DNA of 64,000 bases from JAWKWH01 sp040830725 (GTDB lineage Bacteria > Pseudomonadota > Alphaproteobacteria > Rhizobiales > Rhizobiaceae). This document shows positions 1 to 8,747 of the stretch, one piece after another. The stretch's first letter is position 1. Each line of letters opens with the position of its first letter. Position numbers and translations under genes: made by a program. The stretch covers positions 62,001-126,000 of the forward strand of contig JBFOMG010000038.1 of the NCBI GenBank assembly GCA_040830725.1, in the 5' to 3' direction. The notes below the pieces were generated by a model, which saw only the letters and a program-made list of their open reading frames with translations, was not told where the DNA came from and did not search any database.

Positions 1-285
1 CCAGAGGTACTCGGCGGTTACATCGCCGCTGCACTTGTGGGTACGTTTGTCGGAATTCTGTTGTCCTATGCGGTGGTTGGGCCGATTGCCGCCAAGGTCA
101 AGATTGTCCGCGAAAAGCAATTGCGCTTGTATTTCGTATCCAAGCAGACGCTCATTGCCTATATGAACGGCTCATTGCCTCAGGTGGCACTTGAATTCGG
201 TCGAAAAGCAATCTCTGCCTATGATCGGCCATCAATCGATACAGTTGAAGAACAAGCGATGTCCGTCGCGCCCCAGGCAGCTTGA
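1..285 (+). CDS. motA: Flagellar motor stator protein MotA, C-terminal part (5' end outside window)
   Basis: The open frame runs from the first base to a TGA at 283-285 and encodes the last 94 residues of MotA, the proton-channel stator subunit of the flagellar motor in the inner membrane. Visible are the last membrane segment (GGYIAAALVGTFVGILLSYAVVGPI) in split form across residues 5-29 and the cytoplasmic tail with KLRLYF-like residues that follows the fourth transmembrane helix in MotA proteins. The neighbours fliM, fliN, fliG and flhB in this order match the rhizobial flagellar cluster. The stop overlaps the fliM start (TGATG), so the two are probably translationally coupled. A GTG at 37 is internal and not a start. 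Confidence 0.9.
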   Translation, partial: PEVLGGYIAAALVGTFVGILLSYAVVGPIAAKVKIVREKQLRLYFVSKQTLIAYMNGSLPQVALEFGRKAISAYDRPSIDTVEEQAMSVAPQAA

Positions 286-1211
286 TGTCGGGAGTTCCTT
301 CCAGCCCGGCGGAGATGCAGGCATTCATAATCGAACGCCTGAAAGATCGGAGCGACGATGATTCTGATCTTGGGATGCTGTGCGACATCGTCTTCAAGAA
401 GCTTGCAACTTCGCTGAGTGAACATGTTCCCCAATTGCTGAGTGACACAGTTGAGGTCGAGGCAGTTGACTGGAATGCAGGTGAATTAGCCGATGTGTCG
501 GAGAATTTCAGCGAAACCGATCTTCTGCTGGTGATGGGCGCAGAGGAGGGTGAACCGGCGGGATATGCGACGATTGATTCCGCCGCTACCTCGATATTGT
601 TTGGAGTAACGCTTGGCGCTGACCGCTCCAGCGAGATCATGTCGATAACCAGCCCGCTTTCACCAATGGAAGCCGGCATTCTAAAAATCTCCGGACATCC
701 ATTCGCCCTGGCGTTCAAGGATGCCCAGCTTGCAAACTCGCAATTCGACATCATCGACGTCAAAGGCCAGGTCGATGTCGAGAACATGAGCGAACTGACC
801 GGTGAAGTGGTCGTTTTCAAGTTCAGGCTGACCTTTGGGCAGCTGTCCGGTGAAATCGCTCTCTTCGCGTTTCGCAAACTTCTGACGCCGAACGAAGATT
901 CCGTCACCGCAGAGAACGACAATTTGAGCAAATGGAATACCGATTTGCGCGATGGCATTCTTCAGATGAATGTCGGGGTCAAGGCAATCATCTCCCTTGA
1001 GCCGGCAACGCTTGGTGATCTTGGCAGATTACGGGTCGGCGATATCATCGATTTTCCTGCTGACAACCCACTCCAAGCGGTGCTCAGCGCCCGCAATAAA
1101 ACTTTGTTTGTTGGCCAGTTCGGACGTGTGGGTAACCGGTATTCGGTTCGCGTTGAGCGCCCAAATCAGCACCGGTCCGATTTGGTCGAACACATTATGT
1201 CGACCATGTGA
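285..1211 (+). CDS. fliM: Flagellar motor switch protein FliM
   Basis: Encodes a 308-residue C-ring protein of the flagellar switch. The middle domain (roughly residues 40-210) is the CheC-like fold of FliM and the last 75 residues (from about LRDGILQMNVGV) are a SpoA domain that packs with FliN. I chose the ATG at 285, which overlaps the motA stop, over the TTG at 282. Identity rests on weak family similarity plus position between motA and fliN. The N-terminus does not show the usual LSQ-E-ID-L peptide that binds phosphorylated CheY in enteric FliM, as is typical of the divergent rhizobial FliM. Rotation control in rhizobia is by speed change rather than reversal, which fits a divergent CheY contact. 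Confidence 0.85.
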   Translation: MSGVPSSPAEMQAFIIERLKDRSDDDSDLGMLCDIVFKKLATSLSEHVPQLLSDTVEVEAVDWNAGELADVSENFSETDLLLVMGAEEGEPAGYATIDSAATSILFGVTLGADRSSEIMSITSPLSPMEAGILKISGHPFALAFKDAQLANSQFDIIDVKGQVDVENMSELTGEVVVFKFRLTFGQLSGEIALFAFRKLLTPNEDSVTAENDNLSKWNTDLRDGILQMNVGVKAIISLEPATLGDLGRLRVGDIIDFPADNPLQAVLSARNKTLFVGQFGRVGNRYSVRVERPNQHRSDLVEHIMSTM

Positions 1212-1237
1212 ATTCGCGCTCATGATTGGAAAGTACA

Positions 1238-1681
1238 ATGACTAATCAAAGTGTTCCCCAGGACGGCGACCAACCCGATACCGATCTTGATCCGCTTTCT
1301 CAATCGGAGCGCGAACTGGATATGGCTATCAACGAACTGAAGGGAGAAACGGCTTCCCAATTGGGCGCGTCTGGCAAAGAACCGATGTCCGATACCGGCG
1401 ATGAAGCAAAGGCGCCCGATCGTCCAATGCGTCGCGAAACCGACAACAGCGTAATAATGAGCATACCGGTTTCCATTGATGTTGTTCTTGGAACAACCGA
1501 AATGCCGGTTCATCAGCTCATGGCCCTTAAGAGAGGAACGACCGTCACGCTGGATCGGCGAATTGGCGAACCTGTCGATGTTGTGGTCAGTGGTCGCCGA
1601 ATCGCCCGTGGCGAAATCGTTGTTCTGGAGGATGACCCCACCCGCTTCGGGATCAAACTGACAGAGGTGGTCGAGACTTAG
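1238..1681 (+). CDS. fliN: Flagellar motor switch protein FliN
   Basis: A 147-residue protein with an acidic, low-complexity N-terminal half (about residues 1-70) and a C-terminal SpoA/FliN domain beginning near MSIPVSIDVVLG and running to the end. FliN forms the lower C-ring with FliM and contacts the export ATPase complex. The ATG at 1238 follows a GGAAAG ribosome site. An in-frame TTG four codons upstream would sit in that site and is rejected. It is 26 bp downstream of fliM, in the same operon. Confidence 0.93.
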   Translation: MTNQSVPQDGDQPDTDLDPLSQSERELDMAINELKGETASQLGASGKEPMSDTGDEAKAPDRPMRRETDNSVIMSIPVSIDVVLGTTEMPVHQLMALKRGTTVTLDRRIGEPVDVVVSGRRIARGEIVVLEDDPTRFGIKLTEVVET

Positions 1682-1818
1682 TGCTTGTCTGCGAGCACCG
1701 CTTCAGTCGAGCAAAATCCGGGAAGATTGTTTATGTCAAAGATATTCCATTCCGAGTGCTCCCCGCGCGGACCTGGTGTCCTTTGTGAGTTGAGCGATAC
1801 CCCAGACTTCACCGGGAG

Positions 1819-2841
1819 ATGAGTCCGTTGGCAGAAAATGCTGAACTGAATCCTGTTGAGAAAGCAGCGGCTATTCTAGTCGCAATGGGCAAAGACCGAG
1901 CTGCCAGATTGCTCAAATATTTCAAGGGTGGCGAACTCAAGCGGCTCGTCGATGCAGCACATTCGCTTGAATCAATCTCTCAATCTGATCTTGAGGATCT
2001 TGTAAATGAGTTTGAAAACGAATTCGCACGGGGTGGCGGTCTTCTCGACTCAGCAGAAGCGATTGATTCAATCATCAGCGAAGCCTTCAGCCCGGAGGAA
2101 TTCAAGCAGCTTTTGGAACCTGCAATTGTCGAAAGCAGCGAGCCAGATGGTCCTTCGATTTGGAAAATAATGGATGACTTGGACGTGCAGGAGTTGGCGG
2201 AATTCTTGAAGGATGAGCATCCGGTAGTCTGCGCTCTGATTTTGTCCAAGCTCTCACCGAGAAATGCAGCGGATATCGTTGCAACATTCGATCGCGAGAA
2301 CAGAAAGTTCATACTCAAACATATGCTATCTTTGGGTGACCCCTCCACAACTGTGCTGAAATTCATCGAGTCCAGCTTGCGCGAAAGGTTTGGAGGCCCG
2401 ACAGGCGATACAGCAATTCAGGTTGGAAGAATCCGGGTGGCGAATGTCTTGAACGAGCTTGACAAACCCAATATGGAGGAAGTGTTTGACGATCTCTCAA
2501 ACGACTCCGATCCGGACAACATTGCTGCAGTCAAATCATTGCTGTTCCGTTTCGAAGACATAATCCATCTGGATCAAACGGCGCGAAGCATTCTGTTCGA
2601 TGGGATCGACACGGAAGTGGCGACGCTGGCCTTGCAAGGTGCCGAATCCGAGCTGACAGAAGCTGTGCTCAGTTCTGTCGGCCAGAGAACCAGACGGATG
2701 ATGGAATCTGAACTTGCCGCTGACATGCCGGTGAATGAAGATGCCGTTTCGCAGGCGAGACGGAACATATCTTCCACCGCCATCCGGCTCGCAACCGAAG
2801 ACCGCATTGTTTTGCCGTCTGCTCAGGACGAAGCCGCTTGA
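1819..2841 (+). CDS. fliG: Flagellar motor switch protein FliG
   Basis: A 340-residue FliG. The N-terminal domain opens with the typical EKAAAILVAMGKDRAARLLK-like segment. The middle domain contains EHPVV (the EHPQ-type surface that binds FliM) near residue 133, and the C-terminal torque domain has the charged helix around DGIDTEVATLALQGA. FliG couples stator movement to the rotor. It is 137 bp after fliN. I see no gene in that gap. FlhB follows 18 bp later. Confidence 0.95.
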   Translation: MSPLAENAELNPVEKAAAILVAMGKDRAARLLKYFKGGELKRLVDAAHSLESISQSDLEDLVNEFENEFARGGGLLDSAEAIDSIISEAFSPEEFKQLLEPAIVESSEPDGPSIWKIMDDLDVQELAEFLKDEHPVVCALILSKLSPRNAADIVATFDRENRKFILKHMLSLGDPSTTVLKFIESSLRERFGGPTGDTAIQVGRIRVANVLNELDKPNMEEVFDDLSNDSDPDNIAAVKSLLFRFEDIIHLDQTARSILFDGIDTEVATLALQGAESELTEAVLSSVGQRTRRMMESELAADMPVNEDAVSQARRNISSTAIRLATEDRIVLPSAQDEAA

Positions 2842-2859
2842 AGCGGCTGATGAATTGTT

Positions 2860-3939
2860 ATGTCAACCGAAGCTGACAAAGACAGCAAAACCGAGGAACC
2901 GACCGAAAAGAAGATCAAGGACGCGATCGAAAAAGGGCAGTTGCCGGTTTCCAAGGAACTGCCCATTCTTGTCTCAATTCTTTCATTTCTGCTGGTTTTT
3001 GTTTTCTACGGACCCGAAAGCATCTTTCGGTTTTCCGCGCTCCTGGGAGAGCTTTTTGACCGTGCCGATGCCAGATTGTTTGAGACCACCCAAGACGTTG
3101 TCGAACTGGTTCAAACGGTATCCATCCTGGCAGGGTCGCTGCTTCTTCCTGTGTTTGCGGTGCTGATATTGGGTGGGCTGGTTTCATCATTCTCCCAGAA
3201 TATGCCCCGTTTGGTTGGTGATCGGATCGCACCCAAACTATCGCGTATTTCATTGAAGAAGGGCTGGGAGCGCCAGTTTGGCGCCAAGGGTTTTGCAGAG
3301 TTTCTGAAATCGGTTGGCAAACTCGGATTTGCGACACTGTTTGTTGTGTTTGCCATGTGGAACGCGCCTGAAACGCTGCTGAAAGGCACTTTGCAGCAAA
3401 CCACAGAATTCGCAAACGACATCAGTTCGTTGGTAATCAGTCTGTTGACATCCGTTTGCCTCGCAATGGCGATCATAGCAGGAGCCGATCTTCTATGGTC
3501 TCGCTACATGTGGCGTCAGGAATTGCGAATGACCAAACAAGAGGTCAAGGACGAGCTCAAGCAAGCTGAAGGCGATCCAATCGTCAAGGCGCGAGTAAGG
3601 TCGGTTGCCAAGGATCGTTCCCGGCAACGGATGATGAACGCTGTTCCGTCAGCTACGTTGGTCGTCGCCAATCCCACACATTATGCAATTGCCCTCAGAT
3701 ATGATGACCAAAAAGATACTGCACCCGTGGTTGTCGCGAAGGGGCAGGATCTAATTGCGCTCCGCATTCGGGAAATTGCGAGTGAAAATGATGTGCCTGT
3801 TTTCGAGGACAAGGCTCTCGCTCGCTCAATGTACAGCGAAGTTCAGGTCGATCAGCAGATTCCCGTGCAGTTCTTCAGAGCCGTCGCCGAGCTGATCAAA
3901 GTTCTGTACGCAAACCAATCTGTCGCCCAAACCCTCTAG
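2860..3939 (+). CDS. flhB: Flagellar type III export protein FlhB
   Basis: A 359-residue inner-membrane component of the flagellar export gate. The charged N-terminus (KTEEPTEKKIKDAIEKGQ) is typical of FlhB, and four hydrophobic segments lie between about residues 28 and 215. The cytoplasmic domain carries the autocleavage motif NPTH at residues 271-274 (family knowledge: cleavage between N and P switches export from hook to filament substrates). It belongs to the motA-fliM-fliN-fliG-flhB operon and ends 8 bp before the next small gene. Confidence 0.96.
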   Translation: MSTEADKDSKTEEPTEKKIKDAIEKGQLPVSKELPILVSILSFLLVFVFYGPESIFRFSALLGELFDRADARLFETTQDVVELVQTVSILAGSLLLPVFAVLILGGLVSSFSQNMPRLVGDRIAPKLSRISLKKGWERQFGAKGFAEFLKSVGKLGFATLFVVFAMWNAPETLLKGTLQQTTEFANDISSLVISLLTSVCLAMAIIAGADLLWSRYMWRQELRMTKQEVKDELKQAEGDPIVKARVRSVAKDRSRQRMMNAVPSATLVVANPTHYAIALRYDDQKDTAPVVVAKGQDLIALRIREIASENDVPVFEDKALARSMYSEVQVDQQIPVQFFRAVAELIKVLYANQSVAQTL

Positions 3940-3947
3940 GTATCTCC

Positions 3948-4436
3948 ATGTTACGTCAGCAACACTCGTTGGAACGGGAAAAAATAATCGCAAACGGCCT
4001 GAGCGGCTTTGTGAACGAAATGCGCCTTTGCGATCCGCTAGATCTCGCGGCATTCCTTCGCCTGGATCTGGTCGCCAATCTCTCTGATATTGTCAATTCG
4101 GCAGCCGAACTGCATTTCGCTCCTGGTTTCGTCACCATGGGTCAAGGGGGAAGCGCCAGTGGCGGGTGGTCAGAACCCCTGGAGATCTGTTTAGATCTGG
4201 TCATGCAACCGGCTGGCGCAAAGGTGCACTTCACTCTCCGTTTGCAGGCGGAGAAGGCCGAAATCAGGTTGGCCTATATTTCCTTTGACGATCCTTCGGA
4301 CAATCCTGCCGAAAATACACTGTTCTTGCGCAATGCAGTCGCGAAATACACAATCAGTTCGAAACGGATCATGCCCGGTAAAGATAGTAGTCCTTGCGCT
4401 TCATCGATGCATCCGATTGCTGATCGCGGTACATAG
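3948..4436 (+). CDS. Small conserved-looking protein of the flagellar operon, function unknown
   Basis: A 162-residue soluble protein with no signal peptide or membrane segment, starting 8 bp after flhB with AGG upstream, so it is probably the last gene of the flagellar operon. I do not recognise a domain. Its last 23 codons overlap the 3' end of the convergent diguanylate cyclase gene (4369-4436), so the C-terminal residues are constrained by the other strand and may not be conserved. Position suggests a flagellar or motility role, but nothing in the sequence shows one. Confidence 0.65.
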   Translation: MLRQQHSLEREKIIANGLSGFVNEMRLCDPLDLAAFLRLDLVANLSDIVNSAAELHFAPGFVTMGQGGSASGGWSEPLEICLDLVMQPAGAKVHFTLRLQAEKAEIRLAYISFDDPSDNPAENTLFLRNAVAKYTISSKRIMPGKDSSPCASSMHPIADRGT

Positions 4437-5451
4437 TCACGCGATTCCGCCCGTTGCGTTTTGATTGATAAAGGGCCTGATCCGCCTTCGAATAAAGGTC
4501 TTCACCAGAAACTGCCGGCGGTGCTGTGCACACACCAGCCGATATCGTCACATTACCCTTTTCCAGTTGCTGCTCATCGTTTGAGAATGAGGCTTCGCGG
4601 ATACTCCGAACCAGTCGCTCGGCAAGTTTCTCTGAGAGTTCTGCTTCGACGCCGTCGAGGATTACGGCAAATTCCTCACCGCCAGTTCTGGCCACGAATA
4701 CGTCGTTTCTGAGTTTCGATTGAACAATCTGTGCCGTGTCGCGGATGATCACGTCACCAAATGGATGCCCCCATCGATCATTGATTTGCTTGAAATGATC
4801 GATGTCCAACAGCAACAACGAAACCAGACCGGAACTCTTTGTCCCCACATTGGTCAGTCGATTATCAAATGCACGCCTGTTCCACACGCCGGTGAGCGGG
4901 TCGGTATCAACTAGCCGCTTGTACTCGGCGAGTTCCTGTTTCAGGGAATCAAGTTCAGCGGATTTGTCTACCATTGCGTCCAAGGCCTTCCGGCCCTCTT
5001 TCAATGTAGACCCTGTAGCGTTTGCCAGAACCTCGACAATCCGCAGGAACATCAGTGGGGACATATCGTTGTCGCCCTGCACCGAGCTGGCTGTTTTATC
5101 GAGAACCCGCCCATAGGCCGTCATCGATGATTGTTCCGCCTTGAGCAGTTTAATCGCGTCACCCACATGGTTCTCAAGTACATTCCGCGCTTTTTCAACT
5201 ACGTCGTGCTCTTCTTTGGAACCGTAGAACTCCTTGTAGAGCTCATCGAGCATTTCCTGATTGGGGGCTCTGCCCAAAGCCCAAAATTTGGAATTCAATT
5301 TTTCGTTGGTTCCGGTCAGTGCGTCGTAGAAGATTTCATAATTTCGGGGTAGGCCGTATACCCCAAGTTTGTGCATTGCATTGGCGATGCGCAGACCGAT
5401 CGGCACAGGCCGGTTGGGTGAGTTTGCGACTTCATTGGCTAAGTTTGGCAT
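4369..5451 (-). CDS. GGDEF-domain diguanylate cyclase
   Basis: A 360-residue cytosolic protein. Residues 1-170 form a helical N-terminal region without a named domain that I recognise. From about 184 (DPLTGVWNRRAF) to 345 there is a GGDEF domain with an intact GGEEF active site at 257-261 and the metal-binding DIDHFK at 216-221, so it should make c-di-GMP from GTP. The RxxD product-inhibition site is not intact (RNDV at 248-251). The GYPLIAR-type N-terminal half is shared, in my memory, by many alphaproteobacterial cyclases. Its place between the flagellar operon and a VisR-like regulator suggests a part in the motile-sessile switch. The gene is convergent with and overlaps the preceding CDS. 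Confidence 0.92.
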   Translation of the reverse strand: MPNLANEVANSPNRPVPIGLRIANAMHKLGVYGLPRNYEIFYDALTGTNEKLNSKFWALGRAPNQEMLDELYKEFYGSKEEHDVVEKARNVLENHVGDAIKLLKAEQSSMTAYGRVLDKTASSVQGDNDMSPLMFLRIVEVLANATGSTLKEGRKALDAMVDKSAELDSLKQELAEYKRLVDTDPLTGVWNRRAFDNRLTNVGTKSSGLVSLLLLDIDHFKQINDRWGHPFGDVIIRDTAQIVQSKLRNDVFVARTGGEEFAVILDGVEAELSEKLAERLVRSIREASFSNDEQQLEKGNVTISAGVCTAPPAVSGEDLYSKADQALYQSKRNGRNRVTMYRDQQSDASMKRKDYYLYRA

Positions 5452-5652
5452 TTTTCACCGTCACTCAAATTTGCGAGTGCAGCAATCCAAGGCCTGCTAA
5501 CTTGGATGCTACGGGATTTTGCCAACGTGTAAGGACTACATCGTAAGTCAAAAAAAAATGTTAACGACGGATGAAATCTTGGTTTCAGATCAAGGTAATA
5601 TCGAAACCGATATACTCGGCCGTAAGCCGGCGCAGGTACGAAATATTCCTGC

Positions 5653-6429
5653 CTAGATCAGTCCTGCCCGCAAGGCTTTGACGACAGCTTCAGTTCTGTT
5701 GAAAGTATTCAGCTTTCTGGTCGCCGCAAGCAAGTAGTGATTGACTGTGTGCTCGGACAGGCTGACAATTTTGGCGATCTCGTTGCTTGTCTTGCCTTCG
5801 GATACCCATGCGAGGCACTCAATTTCCCGTCGCGTCAGACGATAAGTTGCCAGTTCAGCGTAATGTAACTGAGTAAGGAACTTTTCCATCAGCTCCAATG
5901 TGTCTTGCAGCAGTTCAGGAAAGCTGATTCTGGTACAATCATGCGGACTGCCATAAACAACGACAAAAGACTGTCCATGCACCCCTCTTACCGGAACGGC
6001 GTATCCACCGCCGAATCCGTATTCATCCAACAGCGATGTTATGGCTATTCGACAATCGTTCTCGGTTTGACCAGGCGCTGGTTCTATCAAATCGACGATG
6101 TCACGGGCGCCCCATCCGAACGGTGATAGTGCGTATCGCGCTCGCTTCAAAATAGGGCATTGATCCGCCCGGAAAGTCTGATGAAACCGGTAAAAAAAAC
6201 TGTTGTCCAAGCTCGTGGCGGCAATCTGATTTAACGGATTAGGCACATCCGTCTTGCTCATGTCCGCGACAATTACCTCGTGAAATTTGTAATCCGCAGA
6301 CGCGCTCAAAAGGTTTTGGACAATGTTTCTATTGCCGTCGCCCGGACCAGTTTTTCTCAGTTGGTCCGGATAGGACTCGTCGAATGAATTTAAATTCTGC
6401 CCAAGCGAATTCATTTCCGAATCAGTCAC
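5653..6429 (-). CDS. LuxR-family transcriptional regulator, VisR-like
   Basis: A 258-residue regulator. Residues about 40-180 fit an autoinducer-binding-like sensor fold, and residues 190-258 are a LuxR/NarL helix-turn-helix (LTRREIECLAWVSEGKTSNEIAKIVSLSEHTVNHYL in pieces). In Sinorhizobium and relatives the LuxR pair VisN/VisR sits next to flhB and is the top activator of motility genes. The neighbourhood and size here match VisR. No VisN partner is visible in the window, so the assignment to visR stays tentative, and it could also be an orphan LuxR solo. Confidence 0.75.
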   Translation of the reverse strand: MTDSEMNSLGQNLNSFDESYPDQLRKTGPGDGNRNIVQNLLSASADYKFHEVIVADMSKTDVPNPLNQIAATSLDNSFFYRFHQTFRADQCPILKRARYALSPFGWGARDIVDLIEPAPGQTENDCRIAITSLLDEYGFGGGYAVPVRGVHGQSFVVVYGSPHDCTRISFPELLQDTLELMEKFLTQLHYAELATYRLTRREIECLAWVSEGKTSNEIAKIVSLSEHTVNHYLLAATRKLNTFNRTEAVVKALRAGLI

Positions 6430-6662
6430 CCCTTCAAGATTTACACTACATATTATGTTCGCAAATTCAAATACAATTGGTCAAAAATTCAAAACTATTT
6501 TGTCGACCTTTTTACATTAAAGCGATTACTAATATTTGTACTGTTCATGCAGCTATTGCATCATTGTTGCCAGACCTTGCGCGAAACTGTCATCAGGATC
6601 ACCGGATATTCGGCAGAATTGCTGTCTCAATGGCTGAATCGACCATCAATGGGGCCGCTAAA
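6430..6662. other. Intergenic region between the LuxR regulator and an unknown membrane protein
   Basis: About 230 bases, clearly AT-rich for this genome (long runs of a/t around 6440-6545). It would hold the promoter of the VisR-like gene (transcribed leftwards). I see no convincing ORF, RNA gene or inverted repeat in it. Confidence 0.5.
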
Positions 6663-7100
6663 CTAGCTTTTTGCCCTTAGCAGGAAATCAGCATCGACCA
6701 CTCCTATGCGGGTGAATGCATTTTCGAACAGTTGCTTTGCAAGGTTCTCCTCGACCGCTTTGGCAAGAACCTCCATATCCGGCTTGTCCAGCGATTGAAA
6801 ATCCGTCGATGACATCTGATGGACTGCGGAGTGAAGTGCGTGCCGAAGAAAAGCATCGGCTGGGACACCCCGCAACCACGCTTCGTCGACAAGTGCGTAC
6901 TGCAACCGGGCGAGAAAATAACCGACGACTTTTTGATCCCGCAAGACCGGAACAGCGATCATTTTGGTGGTAATTTGATCGCGCACATCGGTCGCGACAC
7001 TATCGCTTGTCAAATCCAGCCCTTTTCCCGATCCGGCAATGTACATTCCGCCAACAGTCGAGAGACAAACAATCAGTGCGAGTACGATATTTTTAATCAT
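6663..7100 (-). CDS. Small membrane-anchored protein of unknown function
   Basis: A 145-residue protein. Residues 3-23 form one hydrophobic segment (NIVLALIVCLSTVGGMYIAG) that can serve as a membrane anchor or uncleaved signal, and the rest is soluble and helical. No catalytic motif is seen. Single-pass proteins of this type next to flagellar genes are often basal-body or motility accessories, but that is only position. I do not recognise the family. Confidence 0.65.
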   Translation of the reverse strand: MIKNIVLALIVCLSTVGGMYIAGSGKGLDLTSDSVATDVRDQITTKMIAVPVLRDQKVVGYFLARLQYALVDEAWLRGVPADAFLRHALHSAVHQMSSTDFQSLDKPDMEVLAKAVEENLAKQLFENAFTRIGVVDADFLLRAKS

Positions 7101-7216
7101 TGAATCGGCAGCGCCTTCACTAATGGGATATCGAGACTCCGCTCCGAATACTCATTGATCTTTCTTGCTCGTAGCTGACCTCCAGGTTTGGGCAGTCGAC
7201 CATTTGTTAATTCGTT

Positions 7217-7663
7217 TTGGTAAATCATACCGTCCGGACATCTTCGAAACTGCTGCGAGCGCCAAAAGAGAGACCCTTGCGTCCCAAATTTTTTTCATTG
7301 CTTCAGACGGCCCCAGTCCGTCAAAAATGGAAGTGCAGCCAGTTCACCTCCACGGGGCACATCACAACGGGTCTGCAAATCCCGTTCCCACACCTGTATT
7401 CAGTGCACAACTCCACCACTGCCGATCGTGACAAGGCTTGCAATAGTGAGCAGCCAGGAACAGCCCAGCAGACAGCGAAGCTACCGACCAAACAGGAACT
7501 CAGCGCCGCGAGCGAAGCGCAACTCGCCAATCTCAGGCGGCAGTTTGCATTGCAAAATCATCCAGACCGCGTTTCGGGTAACAATCGCGATGCAGCCACC
7601 GAGATGATGGCAAATTTGAACAGATTGATCGACGACGAACTGAACGGCCGTAAAGCAAGGTAG
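7217..7663 (+). CDS. Short protein with a partial J-domain (HPD motif)
   Basis: The last 55 residues resemble helices II and III of a DnaJ J-domain: LRRQFALQNHPDRV with the HPD tripeptide that stimulates DnaK ATPase, followed by a helix (EMMANLNRLIDDEL). Helix I of a normal J-domain is not recognisable, and the first 80 residues look like non-coding sequence, so the true start is uncertain: the track-length start is a TTG at 7217, and a GTG near 7400 would give a protein of about 87 residues. It may be a small J-like protein or a decayed one. Confidence 0.5.
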   Translation: MVNHTVRTSSKLLRAPKERPLRPKFFSLLQTAPVRQKWKCSQFTSTGHITTGLQIPFPHLYSVHNSTTADRDKACNSEQPGTAQQTAKLPTKQELSAASEAQLANLRRQFALQNHPDRVSGNNRDAATEMMANLNRLIDDELNGRKAR

Positions 7664-7748
7664 TTGCAGAGTTTCACCGTCTCAGAACGATTTGACCTGA
7701 GTTCTGTCGGATCGCGCACTCTTTTCACATTGATCAACTACGATTAGA

Positions 7749-7824
7749 TGGTGCCGCTTGTCAGACTTGAACTGACGACCCCATCATTACGAATGATGTG
7801 CTCTACCGACTGAGCTAAAGCGGC
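7749..7824 (-). tRNA. tRNA-Thr (anticodon CGT)
   Basis: Read on the minus strand, a 76-base cloverleaf is complete: acceptor stem GCCGCTT/AAGCGGC, D-arm TAGCTCAGTCGGTAGAGC, anticodon stem CATCA/TGATG with loop TTCGTAA giving anticodon CGT (codon ACG), T-arm GTCAG-TTCAAGT-CTGAC, discriminator A and an encoded CCA. It resembles the E. coli tRNA-Thr(CGT) in layout. No integrase or direct-repeat att site is seen beside it. Confidence 0.97.
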
Positions 7825-8171
7825 ACGGACCGCTGTCTTCGGTCAGCGGCAGCCGCGTGATACTCCCAATGCCGCACCATTTCAAGCAGACTTTCCGCGC
7901 AAAACCCGATCACAATACGGTTGGAATTGCAGCTCATTTGCCGGTTTGCATCCGGTCGTTGTCACAACGGTTCACCGGTTCCAGATACCGAATGAGCGCC
8001 CGCCATCCGACTGGCCGCATACACCATTAGTCTAACGCGGGCGATTCAGGCCAAATTTCGTTCCTGCTCGTCTGGACTATTCTCGCCGCCGGGCTATTGT
8101 TTCTGCTTCGGCAAATGCTCCGTCCGGTAAAGGGGGGCAGCAGGAACAAAGACGCCGATGGAGGAGGTTAA
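7825..8171 (+). other. coxSLM upstream region with a short transmembrane open frame
   Basis: The 347 bases between tRNA-Thr and coxS. Bases 8031-8171 are open in one frame for 46 codons and read as one hydrophobic segment (SFLLVWTILAAGLLFLLR) followed by basic and polar residues. The TAA at 8169-8171 directly abuts the coxS ATG. No ATG, GTG or TTG precedes the hydrophobic part, so it may be chance or may use an ATT/CTG start. The coxS ribosome site GGAGGAGG lies at its end. The rest holds presumably the cox promoter. Confidence 0.4.
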
Positions 8172-8666
8172 ATGTCTGACATTTCAATGGTCGTGAATGG
8201 CCGCAATGTTTCCGGTTCGGTGGAAGACCGTACCTTGCTCGTGCATTTTCTGCGCGAAGGGCTCGGGCTCACCGGCACCCACGTTGGATGCGATACGTCG
8301 CAATGCGGCGCTTGTGTTGTGCACGTTGACGGAAAGGCCGTGAAATCTTGCACCATGCTCGCTGCCCAGGCTGATGGCGCCGACGTAGTAACGATCGAGG
8401 GTCTTGCCGATGGCGATGATCTGCATCCCGTACAGGCGGCGTTCAAGGAACATCACGGACTTCAGTGCGGTTTTTGCACGCCGGGCATGATCATGGCTGC
8501 AACCGACATGATCAATCGCCACCCCGAGGGATTGGATGAGGCGACGGTCCGTGCGGAGCTGGAAGGCAACATTTGCCGCTGCACCGGCTACCACAATATC
8601 GTCAAGGCGATCCTCGCCGCTTCAAAGAAGATGAACAAAAAGGGCAAGGCGAAAAAGGCTGCCTGA
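8172..8666 (+). CDS. coxS: Carbon monoxide dehydrogenase-type small subunit, [2Fe-2S] protein (form II)
   Basis: A 164-residue electron-transfer subunit of a molybdenum hydroxylase of the xanthine-oxidase family. The N-terminal plant-ferredoxin-type cluster site is GCDTSQCGACVVHVDG (residues about 39-54) with the fourth cysteine at KSCT. The second cluster is in the helical domain (QCGFCTPG and CRCTGY). The C-terminus has an unusual lysine-rich tail (KKMNKKGKAKKAA). A strong GGAGGAGG ribosome site precedes the ATG. It is first in a coxS-coxL-coxM operon, the order usual for form II enzymes, whose natural substrate is often not CO. Confidence 0.95.
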   Translation: MSDISMVVNGRNVSGSVEDRTLLVHFLREGLGLTGTHVGCDTSQCGACVVHVDGKAVKSCTMLAAQADGADVVTIEGLADGDDLHPVQAAFKEHHGLQCGFCTPGMIMAATDMINRHPEGLDEATVRAELEGNICRCTGYHNIVKAILAASKKMNKKGKAKKAA

Positions 8667-8747
8667 CAGGGCAGATGATTTCCGGCGCTGAGCCAAAGCG
8701 ACGGAACCGCCAGCAAGCTCTCAAACGTTTCTCGGAGGAATTCCCAA

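Noticed and set aside
152..958. 268-residue minus-strand open frame over fliM
   Set aside because: Antisense of fliM, rich in Ser and Arg from the opposite frame, with no recognisable protein.
7749..7824. tRNA-Thr as an integration site of a mobile element
   Set aside because: No integrase, transposase or direct repeat of the tRNA 3' end is visible in the flanks, and gene content either side looks chromosomal.
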